In this document: positions 8,754 to 16,150 of the stretch, in pieces | Layout: the number at the start of each line of letters is the position of its first letter | Numbering within the stretch: the first letter of the stretch is position 1 | Origin: UBA4722 sp041690995 | GTDB taxonomy: Bacteria; Pseudomonadota; Gammaproteobacteria; DSM-16500 | Assembly: GCA_041690995.1 (NCBI GenBank) | Contig: JBEPVM010000020.1 | Span: 1-30,024 of the forward strand | DNA length: 30,024 bases | Direction: 5' to 3' | Position numbers and translations under genes: made by a program | Notes under the pieces: generated by a model | Database searches by the model: none | Told to the model about the DNA's origin: nothing | The model's input: the letters and a program-made list of their open reading frames with translations, nothing else

Positions 8754-8835
8754 TTTTTATTTTCCTGTTCAGATAATTTGCTTATTCGATTATTTATTTG
8801 ATTACTTATTTATTTACCTTCATGAATAATTAAGT

Positions 8836-8870
8836 TACCACGATTTCCCACAATACACCACTTTTTCCCA
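8836..8870 (-). promoter_or_regulatory. MraZ operator: four TGG boxes at 10-bp period
   Basis: On the minus strand four pentamers, TGGGA, TGGTG, TGGGA and TGGTA, are each separated by exactly five bases. In plus coordinates they end at 8870, 8860, 8850 and 8840. TGGGN repeats with a 5-nt spacer are the known MraZ recognition pattern in front of mraZ. The placement, 83 bp upstream of the mraZ ATG, fits autoregulation of the cell-wall operon. I could not assign the -35 and -10 elements with confidence. Confidence 0.85.
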
Positions 8871-8980
8871 CAAAATAGTTAAAAAAACGCATTAGGTATT
8901 CTACTGATCCACCCAGGAGAAAAATAAATAAACAGAGGTATGTGATTAACTAGATAGAAAAAAATCAAAGAGATAAAAAA
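8871..8980. other. Spacer between rnpB and the mra operator
   Basis: It contains the T-rich transcription stop of rnpB on the minus strand and must contain the mra promoter. TAGAAT on the minus strand near 8901 could be a -10 element, but no good -35 is spaced correctly. No ORF is supported. Confidence 0.4.
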
Positions 8981-9350
8981 GAGCTGGTCGATAAGCCGGG
9001 TTCTGTCATGGACAGTCATTCATCTAGGATGTTTGTCACCAAACACCTCAAGCGACCTACCCGAGCTTTGAATGCGGGTCACATCTGAGGAATACTTTTG
9101 CAAGCAGTCCCCTAAAGCTCCTATTTGGTCTTGCTCCGAGTGGGGTTTTCCATGCCGTCACTGTTACCAGTGACGCGGTGCGCTCTTACCGCACCTTTTC
9201 ACCCTTACCTCGCAAAAATCTCGAGGCGGTTTATTTTCTGTGGCACTTTCCGTAGGCTCACACCTCCCAGGCGTTACCTGGCACTTTACCCTCTGGAGCC
9301 CGGACTTTCCTCTGTTGTAGAAACAGCGACTGTCTTGACCAGCTCAGGCG
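8981..9350 (-). ncRNA. rnpB: RNase P RNA, class A
   Basis: Catalytic RNA that removes 5' leaders from pre-tRNAs. On the minus strand the 5' end (GAGCTGGTCAAGACAGTCGC) is followed by the conserved GAGGAAAGTCCGGGCTCC, GTGCCAGGTAACGCCTGGG and AATAAACCGCC blocks. The 3' end has AACCCGGCTTATCG and then GACCAGCTC, which pairs with the 5' GAGCTGGTC to form helix P1. Directly after P1 comes TTTTTTATC, so P1 and the T-run can act as the terminator. The length of about 370 nt fits bacterial type A. End points are estimated to within a few bases. Confidence 0.97.
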
Positions 9351-9397
9351 ATAGGATAGCGCAGTCTCTGAGCTATTGATAGCAAGATGAATGGCAG

Positions 9398-10306
9398 TCA
9401 CCAGTCTAACTTCTCGTCACATTCTTCCAATGGTATCTTTAAGCCTTTCTCTATTGATTTTATTAGCAACGCACGCTGATAGAGATTATTTTTTCTTTCG
9501 CCTGTGATTTTTGCGGCTATTGCTACAGCTTGTTTTAATGGCAATGCTTCTAATAAGACAGTCAAAATAGCCTCAGAAGAAAGAGTTATATTATCTTTTG
9601 GATTTGAAATAACATCAGCACCACTCACTAATAGAATAATTTCACCGCGTTGCTGATTGGTATCTACCGTTACCCACTGGATTATTTCTTCTATAGACCC
9701 TGATTTAATGGTTTCAAAAATTTTAGTGAGTTCGCGCGCAAGCACAATAAGGCGATCTTTACCAAATACCTGCTGCATTTCTTGTAACGAATCTAAAATA
9801 CGATGCGGCGTTTCATAAATAATAATGGTGCGTGGCTCTGTCTTTAAAGCAGCTAAACGCTCTTTACGTAGCTTAGATTTCGCAGGTAAAAACCCCTCAA
9901 AGATAAACCGATCTGTTGGCAACCCTGAGGCGCTTAACGCAGCAATAGCAGCACACGCCCCAGGGATAGGCGTCACTTGAATACCAACGCTTTTAACATC
10001 ACGCACCAATAAATAGCCAGGGTCGCTAATGAGTGGGGTTCCTGCATCGCTAATCAAAGCAATAGACTCGCCTCGCTGCAACCGATGAATTAATTGAGAT
10101 GCACGCTCAGATTCATTATGCTCATGCAAAGAAAGTAACGGGGTTTTAATAGAAAAATGCTGGAGTAGATGTTGGCTATGGCGCGTATCTTCTGCTGCAA
10201 TGCAATTCACTGTTTTTAAAACATCAATAGCGCGCAAACTGATATCTTGCAAATTGCCAATAGGCGTTGCAACAATATAAAGTATGCCAAGCTGATTTAT
10301 CTTCAT
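9398..10306 (-). CDS. rsmI: 16S rRNA (cytidine-1402 2'-O)-methyltransferase RsmI
   Basis: SAM-dependent tetrapyrrole-methylase-fold enzyme that 2'-O-methylates C1402, the nucleotide also modified by RsmH. It has 302 residues (E. coli 286). Motifs include YIVATPIGNLQDIS at about 10-23, AEDTRHSQHLL, LISDAGTPLISDPG and IPGACAAIAALSASGLPTDRF. ATG at 10306. It is divergent from lpoA with only 47 bp between, and rnpB lies immediately downstream on the same strand, an arrangement known from other gammaproteobacteria. Confidence 0.97.
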   Translation of the reverse strand: MKINQLGILYIVATPIGNLQDISLRAIDVLKTVNCIAAEDTRHSQHLLQHFSIKTPLLSLHEHNESERASQLIHRLQRGESIALISDAGTPLISDPGYLLVRDVKSVGIQVTPIPGACAAIAALSASGLPTDRFIFEGFLPAKSKLRKERLAALKTEPRTIIIYETPHRILDSLQEMQQVFGKDRLIVLARELTKIFETIKSGSIEEIIQWVTVDTNQQRGEIILLVSGADVISNPKDNITLSSEAILTVLLEALPLKQAVAIAAKITGERKNNLYQRALLIKSIEKGLKIPLEECDEKLDW

Positions 10307-10353
10307 AAATTAAAATGCTATCTTATGGATTCTTTAATAAGGCATATACATAT

Positions 10354-11754
10354 ATGATAAAACACATTCTCATTATAGCACTCTCCCTATTAGGATTAAC
10401 AAATTGTACTACACCTGAGATGCTAAACGGTGCTTTTGGTAGCGCTCCACCGGCTGCTCACCCTACAGATACGTCCGACCCCTTATTTTGGCAAAAAAAC
10501 ACGACTGCTATTTGGGATAAATTAACCCACACTGCTTTAACTCAATTACAAACCGAACTCGCCCAGGCAGATAACCCTATTAATAATGCTTGGTTGAAAT
10601 TGGCTGTTATTAACAAACAATATAGCAATAACACCCCTGAACTCATACGCCAACTGATGCTTTGGCGCAAAGAGAATGCGACGCATCCCGCCAACGTATT
10701 ATTCCCAAGTGATGCCGCATTATTGAATATACTCAATAACGCAACACCCAAGCATATTGCGTTACTTTTACCTTTGCAAGGACAGCTGGGTACTCAAGGC
10801 CAAAGGGTTCGTGATGGTTTCTTAAGTGCCTATTATGAATCGTCATTACGAAATCAACAAACGGTTTCGTTCTATGATACAAGTAAAAATCCAAATACAG
10901 CAGCGCTTTATCAACTAGCGTCAAATCAAGGCGCTGATATCATTATAGGGCCACTCGCTAAAGACAATGTAAAAAATCTCTTAAACCAAGCTGCATTTCC
11001 TACCCCGGTGATTGCCTTAAATTATACGGACGGCAGCTTACCTACGCATTTTTATGAATTTGGCTTATCCCCCCTAGATGAAGCACAGCAGATGGCTGAT
11101 CGCGCATGGCAGTCTGGGTATTCGCACGCTTTAATTATAGCGCCACAGAATGAGTGGGGACAGCGTATTACTAAACCACTCATTGCTCGCTGGCAAGCAC
11201 TCAATGGTAAAGTCAGTGACACTTATTTTTTCATGCCAACATCTCACTTATCAGAAGGTATTGCGAGTCTCTTGCATGTAGATCAAAAAGAAGACCGTCA
11301 TAAAATGGCAGAAAATAACGATAAGACCTATCTTGAGCAGCAACGTCGGCAAGATTTTGATGTTATATTTATGATAGCACAGCCACAAACAGCGCGAGAG
11401 ATTGTGCCTCTATTAAAATATTATTACGCTGATAATATTCCTGTCTATGCTTCTTCCAGTATTTATTCTGGAATACCCGATCCACAAAAAGATTCGGATC
11501 TGAATGGTGTTTATTTCTGTGATATTCCATGGACTCTTAAAAACGCGACAAACCCCCTTTCTAAAGGTGACGCGCGTCACAACCGTCTGTATGCTGTGGG
11601 TTTGGATTCTTATTTACTCAGCAATAACATACCTCGCTTAACTGATTTACCTAATTTTCCAATCTATGCAGCAACAGGAGCACTCACTTTAAGTCCGAAA
11701 AATAAAATTTATCGACGCCTACCCTGGACAAAAATGCATGATGGGCATCCTTAA
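10354..11754 (+). CDS. lpoA: Outer-membrane lipoprotein LpoA, PBP1a activator (shortened N-terminal domain)
   Basis: Lipoprotein that reaches through the periplasm to activate PBP1a. I place the start at ATG 10354, which begins a lipoprotein signal peptide (KHILIIALSLLGLTNC, lipidated Cys18); an upstream ATG at 10315 would put a polar extension in front of it. From there it has 466 residues against 678 in E. coli. The C-terminal periplasmic-binding-protein-like domain begins near residue 130 (HIALLLPLQGQLGTQGQRVR) and looks complete. The N-terminal helical TPR-like region is only about 110 residues, roughly half the usual size. The 3' end overlaps yraN, as in the enterobacterial yraM-yraN pair. 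Confidence 0.88.
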   Translation: MIKHILIIALSLLGLTNCTTPEMLNGAFGSAPPAAHPTDTSDPLFWQKNTTAIWDKLTHTALTQLQTELAQADNPINNAWLKLAVINKQYSNNTPELIRQLMLWRKENATHPANVLFPSDAALLNILNNATPKHIALLLPLQGQLGTQGQRVRDGFLSAYYESSLRNQQTVSFYDTSKNPNTAALYQLASNQGADIIIGPLAKDNVKNLLNQAAFPTPVIALNYTDGSLPTHFYEFGLSPLDEAQQMADRAWQSGYSHALIIAPQNEWGQRITKPLIARWQALNGKVSDTYFFMPTSHLSEGIASLLHVDQKEDRHKMAENNDKTYLEQQRRQDFDVIFMIAQPQTAREIVPLLKYYYADNIPVYASSSIYSGIPDPQKDSDLNGVYFCDIPWTLKNATNPLSKGDARHNRLYAVGLDSYLLSNNIPRLTDLPNFPIYAATGALTLSPKNKIYRRLPWTKMHDGHP

Positions 11755-12115
11755 TAAAAAAAAATTGGGTGGCGTTGCAGAACAAAAAGCCTGTGCTTTT
11801 TTAGAAGCTCGCGGGTTAAAGTTAATCGCGCGCAACTATCGCTCACGTATGGGTGAAATTGATTTGATCATGCAAGACAATCGCCACCATAACGATGAAA
11901 TTGTATTTGTTGAAGTACGTTCGCGTGCTTATTCTTATTATGGAACTGCTATAGAAAGTATTAATAAAACAAAACAACAAAAGGTGATAAAATCTGCCAT
12001 GAGTTATTTACAAAAACAAAACTGGCTAGATAAAATCGACTGCCGCTTTGATGTCGTTGGCGTGTCGCCCACTCACATAGAATGGATCAAAGACGCATTT
12101 TCTGATGAGAGTTAG
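11738..12115 (+). CDS. yraN: YraN/UPF0102 family protein, nuclease-like fold
   Basis: A 125-residue member of UPF0102, a family with a restriction-endonuclease-like fold and no settled role. Conserved elements are GGVAEQKACAFLEARGLKLI, ARNYRSRMGEIDLI (the GEID acidic pair) and FVEVRSR (the E-x-K/R-like strand of the fold). Two adjacent ATGs, 11738 and 11741, are possible starts; both lie inside the end of lpoA, giving a 14-17 bp overlap and likely coupling. The order lpoA-yraN-diaA-dolP matches E. coli. Confidence 0.94.
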   Translation: MMGILNKKKLGGVAEQKACAFLEARGLKLIARNYRSRMGEIDLIMQDNRHHNDEIVFVEVRSRAYSYYGTAIESINKTKQQKVIKSAMSYLQKQNWLDKIDCRFDVVGVSPTHIEWIKDAFSDES

Positions 12116-12156
12116 CTATACTTATATACTGCGCGAAGTGACAGTGAGAACTGTAA

Positions 12157-12765
12157 ATGAATAATATTATTATTGAACGCATTAAGCATAATTTCAGCGA
12201 CAGCATTCAAATTAAAATTAATGCGACTGATTTACTACTGCCTACTATCGCCCAAGCGTCTGAAAAAATACTTCAGAGCTTGCTCGATGGTCATAAAATT
12301 TTGACCTGTGGCAATGGTGGCTCAGCGTGTGATGCCATGCGTTTCACAAGCGAAATGCTAAATCGGTTTAACCATGAGCGCCCAGGACTGCCCGCTATTG
12401 CTCTTGCTGCGGATATTGCCACAATCACCTCTATTGCTAACGATAGCCACTATAACGAAATATTTGCCAAGCAAGTGCGCGCGCTCGGTCAGATGGGCGA
12501 TATATTGTTAGCTCTATCAACCAGTGGTAATTCTGCTAACATTCTAAATGCTATCAAAGCAGCCCAAGAAAAAAATATCACTGTTATTGCGCTCACAGGG
12601 CAGGAAGGTGGTAAAATCGCTACCTTGTTACAAGAACAAGATATAGAAATTCGTGTTCCAACTCAAGAGACAGCACGCATCCAAGAAATGCATTTGCTTA
12701 TTTTACATTGCTTATGCGATATTATAGATCATCAATTATTTGGTCACGGGGAAATAACCAGATGA
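12157..12765 (+). CDS. diaA: SIS-domain protein, DiaA-type (GmhA-like)
   Basis: A 202-residue single SIS-domain protein. The sugar-phosphate-binding loops are visible: LTCGNGGSACDAMRFTSEML at about 49-68, and LALSTSGNSANILNA. DiaA binds DnaA and promotes initiation at oriC; its close relative GmhA is the heptose-phosphate isomerase of LPS synthesis. Position between yraN and dolP favours DiaA, but sequence alone does not fully separate the two. The 3' end overlaps the dolP start by four bases (ATGA). Confidence 0.85.
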   Translation: MNNIIIERIKHNFSDSIQIKINATDLLLPTIAQASEKILQSLLDGHKILTCGNGGSACDAMRFTSEMLNRFNHERPGLPAIALAADIATITSIANDSHYNEIFAKQVRALGQMGDILLALSTSGNSANILNAIKAAQEKNITVIALTGQEGGKIATLLQEQDIEIRVPTQETARIQEMHLLILHCLCDIIDHQLFGHGEITR

Positions 12766-13340
12766 AAAAAGTAATCTCTACCTTAGCGTCTATCACTCTA
12801 ATCGCCCTCTTACTCCAAAGTTGTTTTTTTATAGCTGGCGCTGCTGCAGGGGCCGCGGCTATTACTGTTGTTTATGACCATCGAAAATTAGAAAAAATTC
12901 TAACAGATACTCAAATAACGAATGCTATCGTTGATAAAATAAACACAGATTCTCATTTCAAAGAAAGTCATATTGAAGTTTCCTGCTTTAATCGAGTTGT
13001 TCTGCTTACAGGCGAAACACCCGAAGAAGCCCTACGTCAAACAGCAGAAGAATTAGCCCATAGTGTTCCTAACGTCTCTCGCGTCTATAATCAAATTACC
13101 GTTAAAGGTACTGTGTCATCACTCACACGCGCAAGCGACTCATGGATCACTGCAAAAATAAAAACTCAATTATTAGCGACTAAAGGTATGCAATCAAGTA
13201 CGATTAAAGTAGTGACTTCTAATGGCACTGTTTATTTAATGGGGATAGTCTCTCGAGAGCAAGGAGATATTGCAGCCACTATTGCAAGCCAAATTGACGG
13301 AGTAAAAAGGGTCATGAAGATTTTTCAATATAAAAATTAA
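12762..13340 (+). CDS. dolP: Outer-membrane lipoprotein DolP, two BON domains
   Basis: Periplasm-facing lipoprotein that supports outer-membrane integrity and the BAM complex. ATG at 12762 overlaps the diaA stop (ATGA) and has GGGGA nine bases upstream; reading earlier would ignore this site. The 192-residue protein (E. coli 191) begins with a lipoprotein signal ending LLLQSC and a small Gly/Ala-rich stretch. Two BON domains follow: about 50-120 (ILTDTQITNAIVDKI ... VYNQITV) and 125-192 (SDSWITAKIKTQLL ... GVKRVMKIFQY). A paralogue follows 19 bp downstream. Confidence 0.93.
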   Translation: MKKVISTLASITLIALLLQSCFFIAGAAAGAAAITVVYDHRKLEKILTDTQITNAIVDKINTDSHFKESHIEVSCFNRVVLLTGETPEEALRQTAEELAHSVPNVSRVYNQITVKGTVSSLTRASDSWITAKIKTQLLATKGMQSSTIKVVTSNGTVYLMGIVSREQGDIAATIASQIDGVKRVMKIFQYKN

Positions 13341-13359
13341 GACGACCAGGGATCACAGA

Positions 13360-13929
13360 ATGGGTCAGATCGCAATTCTTCTGTTCATTAGCTGTTTTTT
13401 TTCCGCCTGTGCTTATGATGCAGCCGTCACAAGCGCACAAGTTGTCTATAATCGACATAATCTTGAAAAAAATATGGATGATAGTTTTACATCAATGCAT
13501 GCTTATCATGATATTGCTCGTTATGGTAATCGTTACAAAAATGCGAATATTGTCATTGCGACTTACCATGATTCCGTTTTACTCGCTGGACAAGCACCCA
13601 CCACCGTAGAAAAAGATGAAATAACACAGATTGTGAAAAAAAATGCGGGGAAAAGAGAAATTTATAATTACATGGAAGTGTCAAATCCCACCTCTTCTTT
13701 AACACGAGCAAGTGATAGCTGGATCACCGCCAAAATAAAATCTCAGCTAGTGGCTATCAATGATATCGATCCAACTCAAATTAAAATAGTCACAGAAAAT
13801 GGCACCGTCTATTTGATGGGGGTTGTACCGCCAGAACAGGCTGAAATTGCAGTGGATGTCGCGCGTACAACAAGCGGAGTACAAAATGTCGTTAAGATTT
13901 TTTCTTATATACGGGTTAGTAAAAGCTAA
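13360..13929 (+). CDS. Second DolP-like BON-domain lipoprotein, tandem paralogue
   Basis: A 189-residue lipoprotein with signal MGQIAILLFISCFFSAC and the same two-BON plan as the preceding gene. The second BON domain is strikingly similar in both copies (SLTRASDSWITAKIK, then IK(V/I)VT-NGTVYLMG and VKIF-Y). The first BON domain has diverged far more; it carries a poorly matching stretch, YHDIARYGNRYKNANIVIATY. ATG at 13360 has AGGGA seven bases upstream. It is most likely co-transcribed with dolP. A tandem duplication followed by divergence of the first domain is the simplest account. Its separate role is unknown. Confidence 0.9.
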   Translation: MGQIAILLFISCFFSACAYDAAVTSAQVVYNRHNLEKNMDDSFTSMHAYHDIARYGNRYKNANIVIATYHDSVLLAGQAPTTVEKDEITQIVKKNAGKREIYNYMEVSNPTSSLTRASDSWITAKIKSQLVAINDIDPTQIKIVTENGTVYLMGVVPPEQAEIAVDVARTTSGVQNVVKIFSYIRVSKS

Positions 13930-14209
13930 AGGCTTTTTACATGCATACGCCGATTGCAATAGCGACATTTCACAAATGACAGATCAAATCTCACAGTTTA
14001 AATCTATTACAACACCTGATGGAAATTATAGATTTACAGAAGTTAGCTCTTATTCGCTCCCTATGGAAGATGGTTTTTGTGTTACCTCAGCGACTCCTTT
14101 TGCTGGCAGTGTTTGTAATAATGGGGATTATATTTATTATTTGAACAATTGTTCCAAAATTCGTTGGGAAATGGGTAAATGGGGCAGCACATTTACATGT
14201 GCAGGATAG
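13886..14209 (+). CDS. Small Cys-containing hypothetical protein overlapping the dolP paralogue
   Basis: I do not recognise this protein. The frame is open from 13823, but ATG at 13886 has a GGAG site six bases upstream, which gives 107 residues and a 44-bp overlap with the preceding gene. The first 22 residues (MSLRFFLIYGLVKAKGFLHA) look like a weak or damaged signal peptide, interrupted by two lysines. The rest is polar with five cysteines (24, 65, 77, 89, 105) and a Trp/Gly-rich end (WEMGKWGSTFTC). It may be a secreted protein whose true N-terminus was lost when it came to lie against the dolP copy. Confidence 0.55.
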   Translation: MSLRFFLIYGLVKAKGFLHAYADCNSDISQMTDQISQFKSITTPDGNYRFTEVSSYSLPMEDGFCVTSATPFAGSVCNNGDYIYYLNNCSKIRWEMGKWGSTFTCAG

Positions 14210-14430
14210 TCTTTTCTTGGTAATTTAATTGCTTACGCAACCTTTCAATTACCCACAAATAGAAATACTGCATATTAATCATTTCGAGACTAGCTTTCTT
14301 TAAAAAATAAAAAAAGCTTTTGGCTCATCAGGTCGGCAGGATAATCGCACTCAGGCAGCAGGCTCTGCTAATGTCCTCTGACAAGTGTTTACTCTATCCC
14401 CCGAGTTTACACACAGAACTCACCCTACAT
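14210..14430. other. Convergent intergenic region after the Cys ORF and sspB
   Basis: This 221-bp region separates convergent gene ends. On the minus strand the run AAAAGCTTTTTTTATTTTTT near 14300-14325 could stop sspB transcription, though no strong GC-rich stem precedes it. A 21-nt patch at 14359-14379 resembles the flank of the terminal repeat. I see no RNA gene or convincing ORF. Confidence 0.5.
14359..14379. repeat. Possible fragment of the terminal repeat family
   Basis: Positions 14359-14379 match 101-121 of the left terminal repeat flank at about 16-17 of 21 positions without gaps. The first 12 bases (CAGGCTCTGCTA) match the right-hand repeat copy, read on the minus strand, exactly. 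No stem-loop of the repeat is present next to it, so it would be only a remnant. Confidence 0.3.
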
Positions 14431-14862
14431 CTACTCCACTATCCTCAGATAAGGTTTACTTTTATCTTGAGTTTTATTTTCACCCTTCTCTGTTACTATA
14501 GGAAGCCCACTATTTATTTCATTAGAAGCATCTACTGCTTCGCCTTCAAGAATATCTTCATAATCAAAAAACATACCTTGCTGATTTTCACTGGCATAAA
14601 TACCCAAAACAGCCTTCACAGGAACTGAAATCATATACACAACGCCAGAAAAAGAGGCTTTAAACTCAACTAAATCATTCGTCATATTCATATCGCGAAC
14701 TGCTGATGGCGACACATTTAAAGTAATCTCGCCATTCTCAATATAATCACTTGGAACATGGCAACCAGGATAATCTGCATTGACTACAAGATAAGGCGTA
14801 CAAGCGCTATCAATGATCCATTGATAAAAAGCACGAATCAAATAAGGTTTATTTGACAACAT
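14431..14862 (-). CDS. sspB: ClpXP specificity-enhancing factor SspB
   Basis: Adaptor that delivers ssrA-tagged proteins and other substrates to ClpXP. It has 143 residues. The substrate-binding domain is recognised by RAFYQWIIDSACTPYLVVN at about 10-28, NLVSPSAV-like strands (LNVSPSAVRDMNM) and FKASFSGVVYMISVPV. After an acidic linker it ends SKPYLRIVE, the counterpart of the ClpX-binding tail (LRVVK in E. coli). ATG at 14862 lies 11 bp after the sspA stop, the usual sspA-sspB operon. Confidence 0.96.
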   Translation of the reverse strand: MLSNKPYLIRAFYQWIIDSACTPYLVVNADYPGCHVPSDYIENGEITLNVSPSAVRDMNMTNDLVEFKASFSGVVYMISVPVKAVLGIYASENQQGMFFDYEDILEGEAVDASNEINSGLPIVTEKGENKTQDKSKPYLRIVE

Positions 14863-14873
14863 CCATATATCTC

Positions 14874-15524
14874 CTATGCCATTTCCGTTTGTTTTCTTAA
14901 ATCTTGTTCTGCTTCCGTTAAACTTGCCTGAAAAGAGTCACGCGCAAAAATACGCTCTGCATATTTATTAATTGCTTTTGCTTCTGGTGGCAACGTAATA
15001 CCCCATAAAGGCAAACGCCATAAGATAGGCGCAATACAACAATCCACTAAAGAAAAATCATCATTTAGAAAATAAGTAGCGCTACTAAAGACAGGGGCTA
15101 ACTTAATGAGATAATTACGTAACTCTTTGGCAGCAGTGACTCGAGTTTCTCCCTCTTGCCCATGTTCTAATTGATGAACTAAGCCGCCCCATTCACGTTC
15201 AATACGATAAATCATCAAACGTGATTTAGCACGAGCAACAGGATAAACAGGCATTAAAGGAGGATGGGGAAAGCGCTCATCCAAATATTCCATAATGATA
15301 TTGGATTTATACAAAATAAGATCACGATCTACTAAAGTAGGCACAGTTCCATAAGGGTTCAGTTCGAGCAAGTCTTCTAACTTATCTGTATCACTGGCAT
15401 CTGTATTAATGACCTCAACAGAAACGCCTTTTTCAGCCAATACTATCCTGACTTCATGACTCGATATATCCAATGACCCTGAGTACAAAGTCATAACTGA
15501 TCGTCTATTAGCAACCACTGCCAT
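14874..15524 (-). CDS. sspA: Stringent starvation protein A
   Basis: RNA polymerase-associated protein with a glutathione-S-transferase fold that helps the cell through stationary phase and acid stress. It has 216 residues (E. coli 212). The N-terminus ANRRSVMTLYSGSLDISSHE is characteristic, followed by the thioredoxin-like domain (LNPYGTVPTLVDRDLILY, SNIIMEYLDERFPHPPLMPV) and the helical C-terminal domain. A purine-rich GGGTGGGGGTG precedes the ATG at 15524. It sits downstream of rplM-rpsI as in E. coli, here with a tRNA gene in between. Confidence 0.96.
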   Translation of the reverse strand: MAVVANRRSVMTLYSGSLDISSHEVRIVLAEKGVSVEVINTDASDTDKLEDLLELNPYGTVPTLVDRDLILYKSNIIMEYLDERFPHPPLMPVYPVARAKSRLMIYRIEREWGGLVHQLEHGQEGETRVTAAKELRNYLIKLAPVFSSATYFLNDDFSLVDCCIAPILWRLPLWGITLPPEAKAINKYAERIFARDSFQASLTEAEQDLRKQTEMA

Positions 15525-15591
15525 TCAAACACCCCCACCCATACTTATGTCTATAAATATAATAATCTCTTATTTGGAATAGCCTTTGTAC

Positions 15592-15665
15592 TGGCTGGGG
15601 GACTAGGATTCGAACCTAGGTAAACGGAGTCAGAGTCCGTTGTCCTACCACTAGACGATCCCCCA
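15592..15665 (-). tRNA. tRNA-Gln (anticodon CTG)
   Basis: A full cloverleaf is readable on the minus strand. Acceptor arms TGGGGGA and TCCCCCA pair across seven positions, with the U1-A72 pair and discriminator G73 typical of tRNA-Gln, and CCA is encoded. The anticodon stem ACGGA/TCCGT encloses the loop CTCTGAC, giving anticodon CTG for codon CAG. The T arm is CCTAG-GTTCGAA-T-CCTAG. It lies between rpsI and sspA on the same strand and may be processed from their transcript. Confidence 0.97.
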
Positions 15666-15705
15666 ACTTAATGCACCTATACATAGACACTAAAGTTCTA
15701 AAGTT

Positions 15706-16134
15706 TTAACGCTTAGAGTATTGCGTACCTTTACGTGCTTTATGTCGCCCTACTTTTTTACGCTCAACTTGTCTAGCATCCCGTGTCAATAAGCCTGCTT
15801 CACGCAACATCTTACGAAGCAATAAGGCACCGCCTTCACTCCCTGCATCACCCTCATCATACTTTAGTAATGCCCGTGAAATACCATGACGAATAGCACC
15901 TGCCTGCCCACTGGCTCCACCACCTGCCACAGTCACAGTAATATCAAATTTATTTTGCAAACCCGTCACTTCTAATGGCTGCCGAACAATCATACGCGCT
16001 GTTTTACGGCCAAAATATTCATCTAACGTATTCTGGTTAATAACAATATCACCTTTGCCAGGCTTTAAATAAACACGTGCTGTTGATGTTTTACGACGAC
16101 CAGTACCGCAATAAACTTCTTGCTTTGCTACCAT
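15706..16134 (-). CDS. rpsI: 30S ribosomal protein S9, with an internal insertion
   Basis: Small-subunit protein whose C-terminal tail reaches the P-site tRNA. Motifs are YCGTGRRKTSTARVYLKPG, INQNTLDEYFGR, GGGASGQAGAIRHGISRAL and the tail TRDARQVERKKVGRHKARKG...YSKR. The protein has 142 residues against 130 in E. coli. The excess is an extra stretch of about 10 residues after KYDE (GDAGSEGGALLLRKM, about 95-109), where E. coli runs directly into SLRSELRKAG. The frame is intact on both sides. ATG at 16134 is 16 bp from the rplM stop. Confidence 0.97.
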   Translation of the reverse strand: MVAKQEVYCGTGRRKTSTARVYLKPGKGDIVINQNTLDEYFGRKTARMIVRQPLEVTGLQNKFDITVTVAGGGASGQAGAIRHGISRALLKYDEGDAGSEGGALLLRKMLREAGLLTRDARQVERKKVGRHKARKGTQYSKR

Positions 16135-16150
16135 AGTATTTTATTCCGTA

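Noticed and set aside
8911..8915. A fifth MraZ box (TGGGT on the minus strand)
   Set aside because: It is 45 bp from the nearest box, out of phase with the 10-bp period.
14320..14400. A signal recognition particle RNA, because CAGGTCGGCAGG and GCAGCAGG occur
   Set aside because: The conserved SRP core (GGAAGGAAGCAGCC type loop) is not formed and the arms do not pair.
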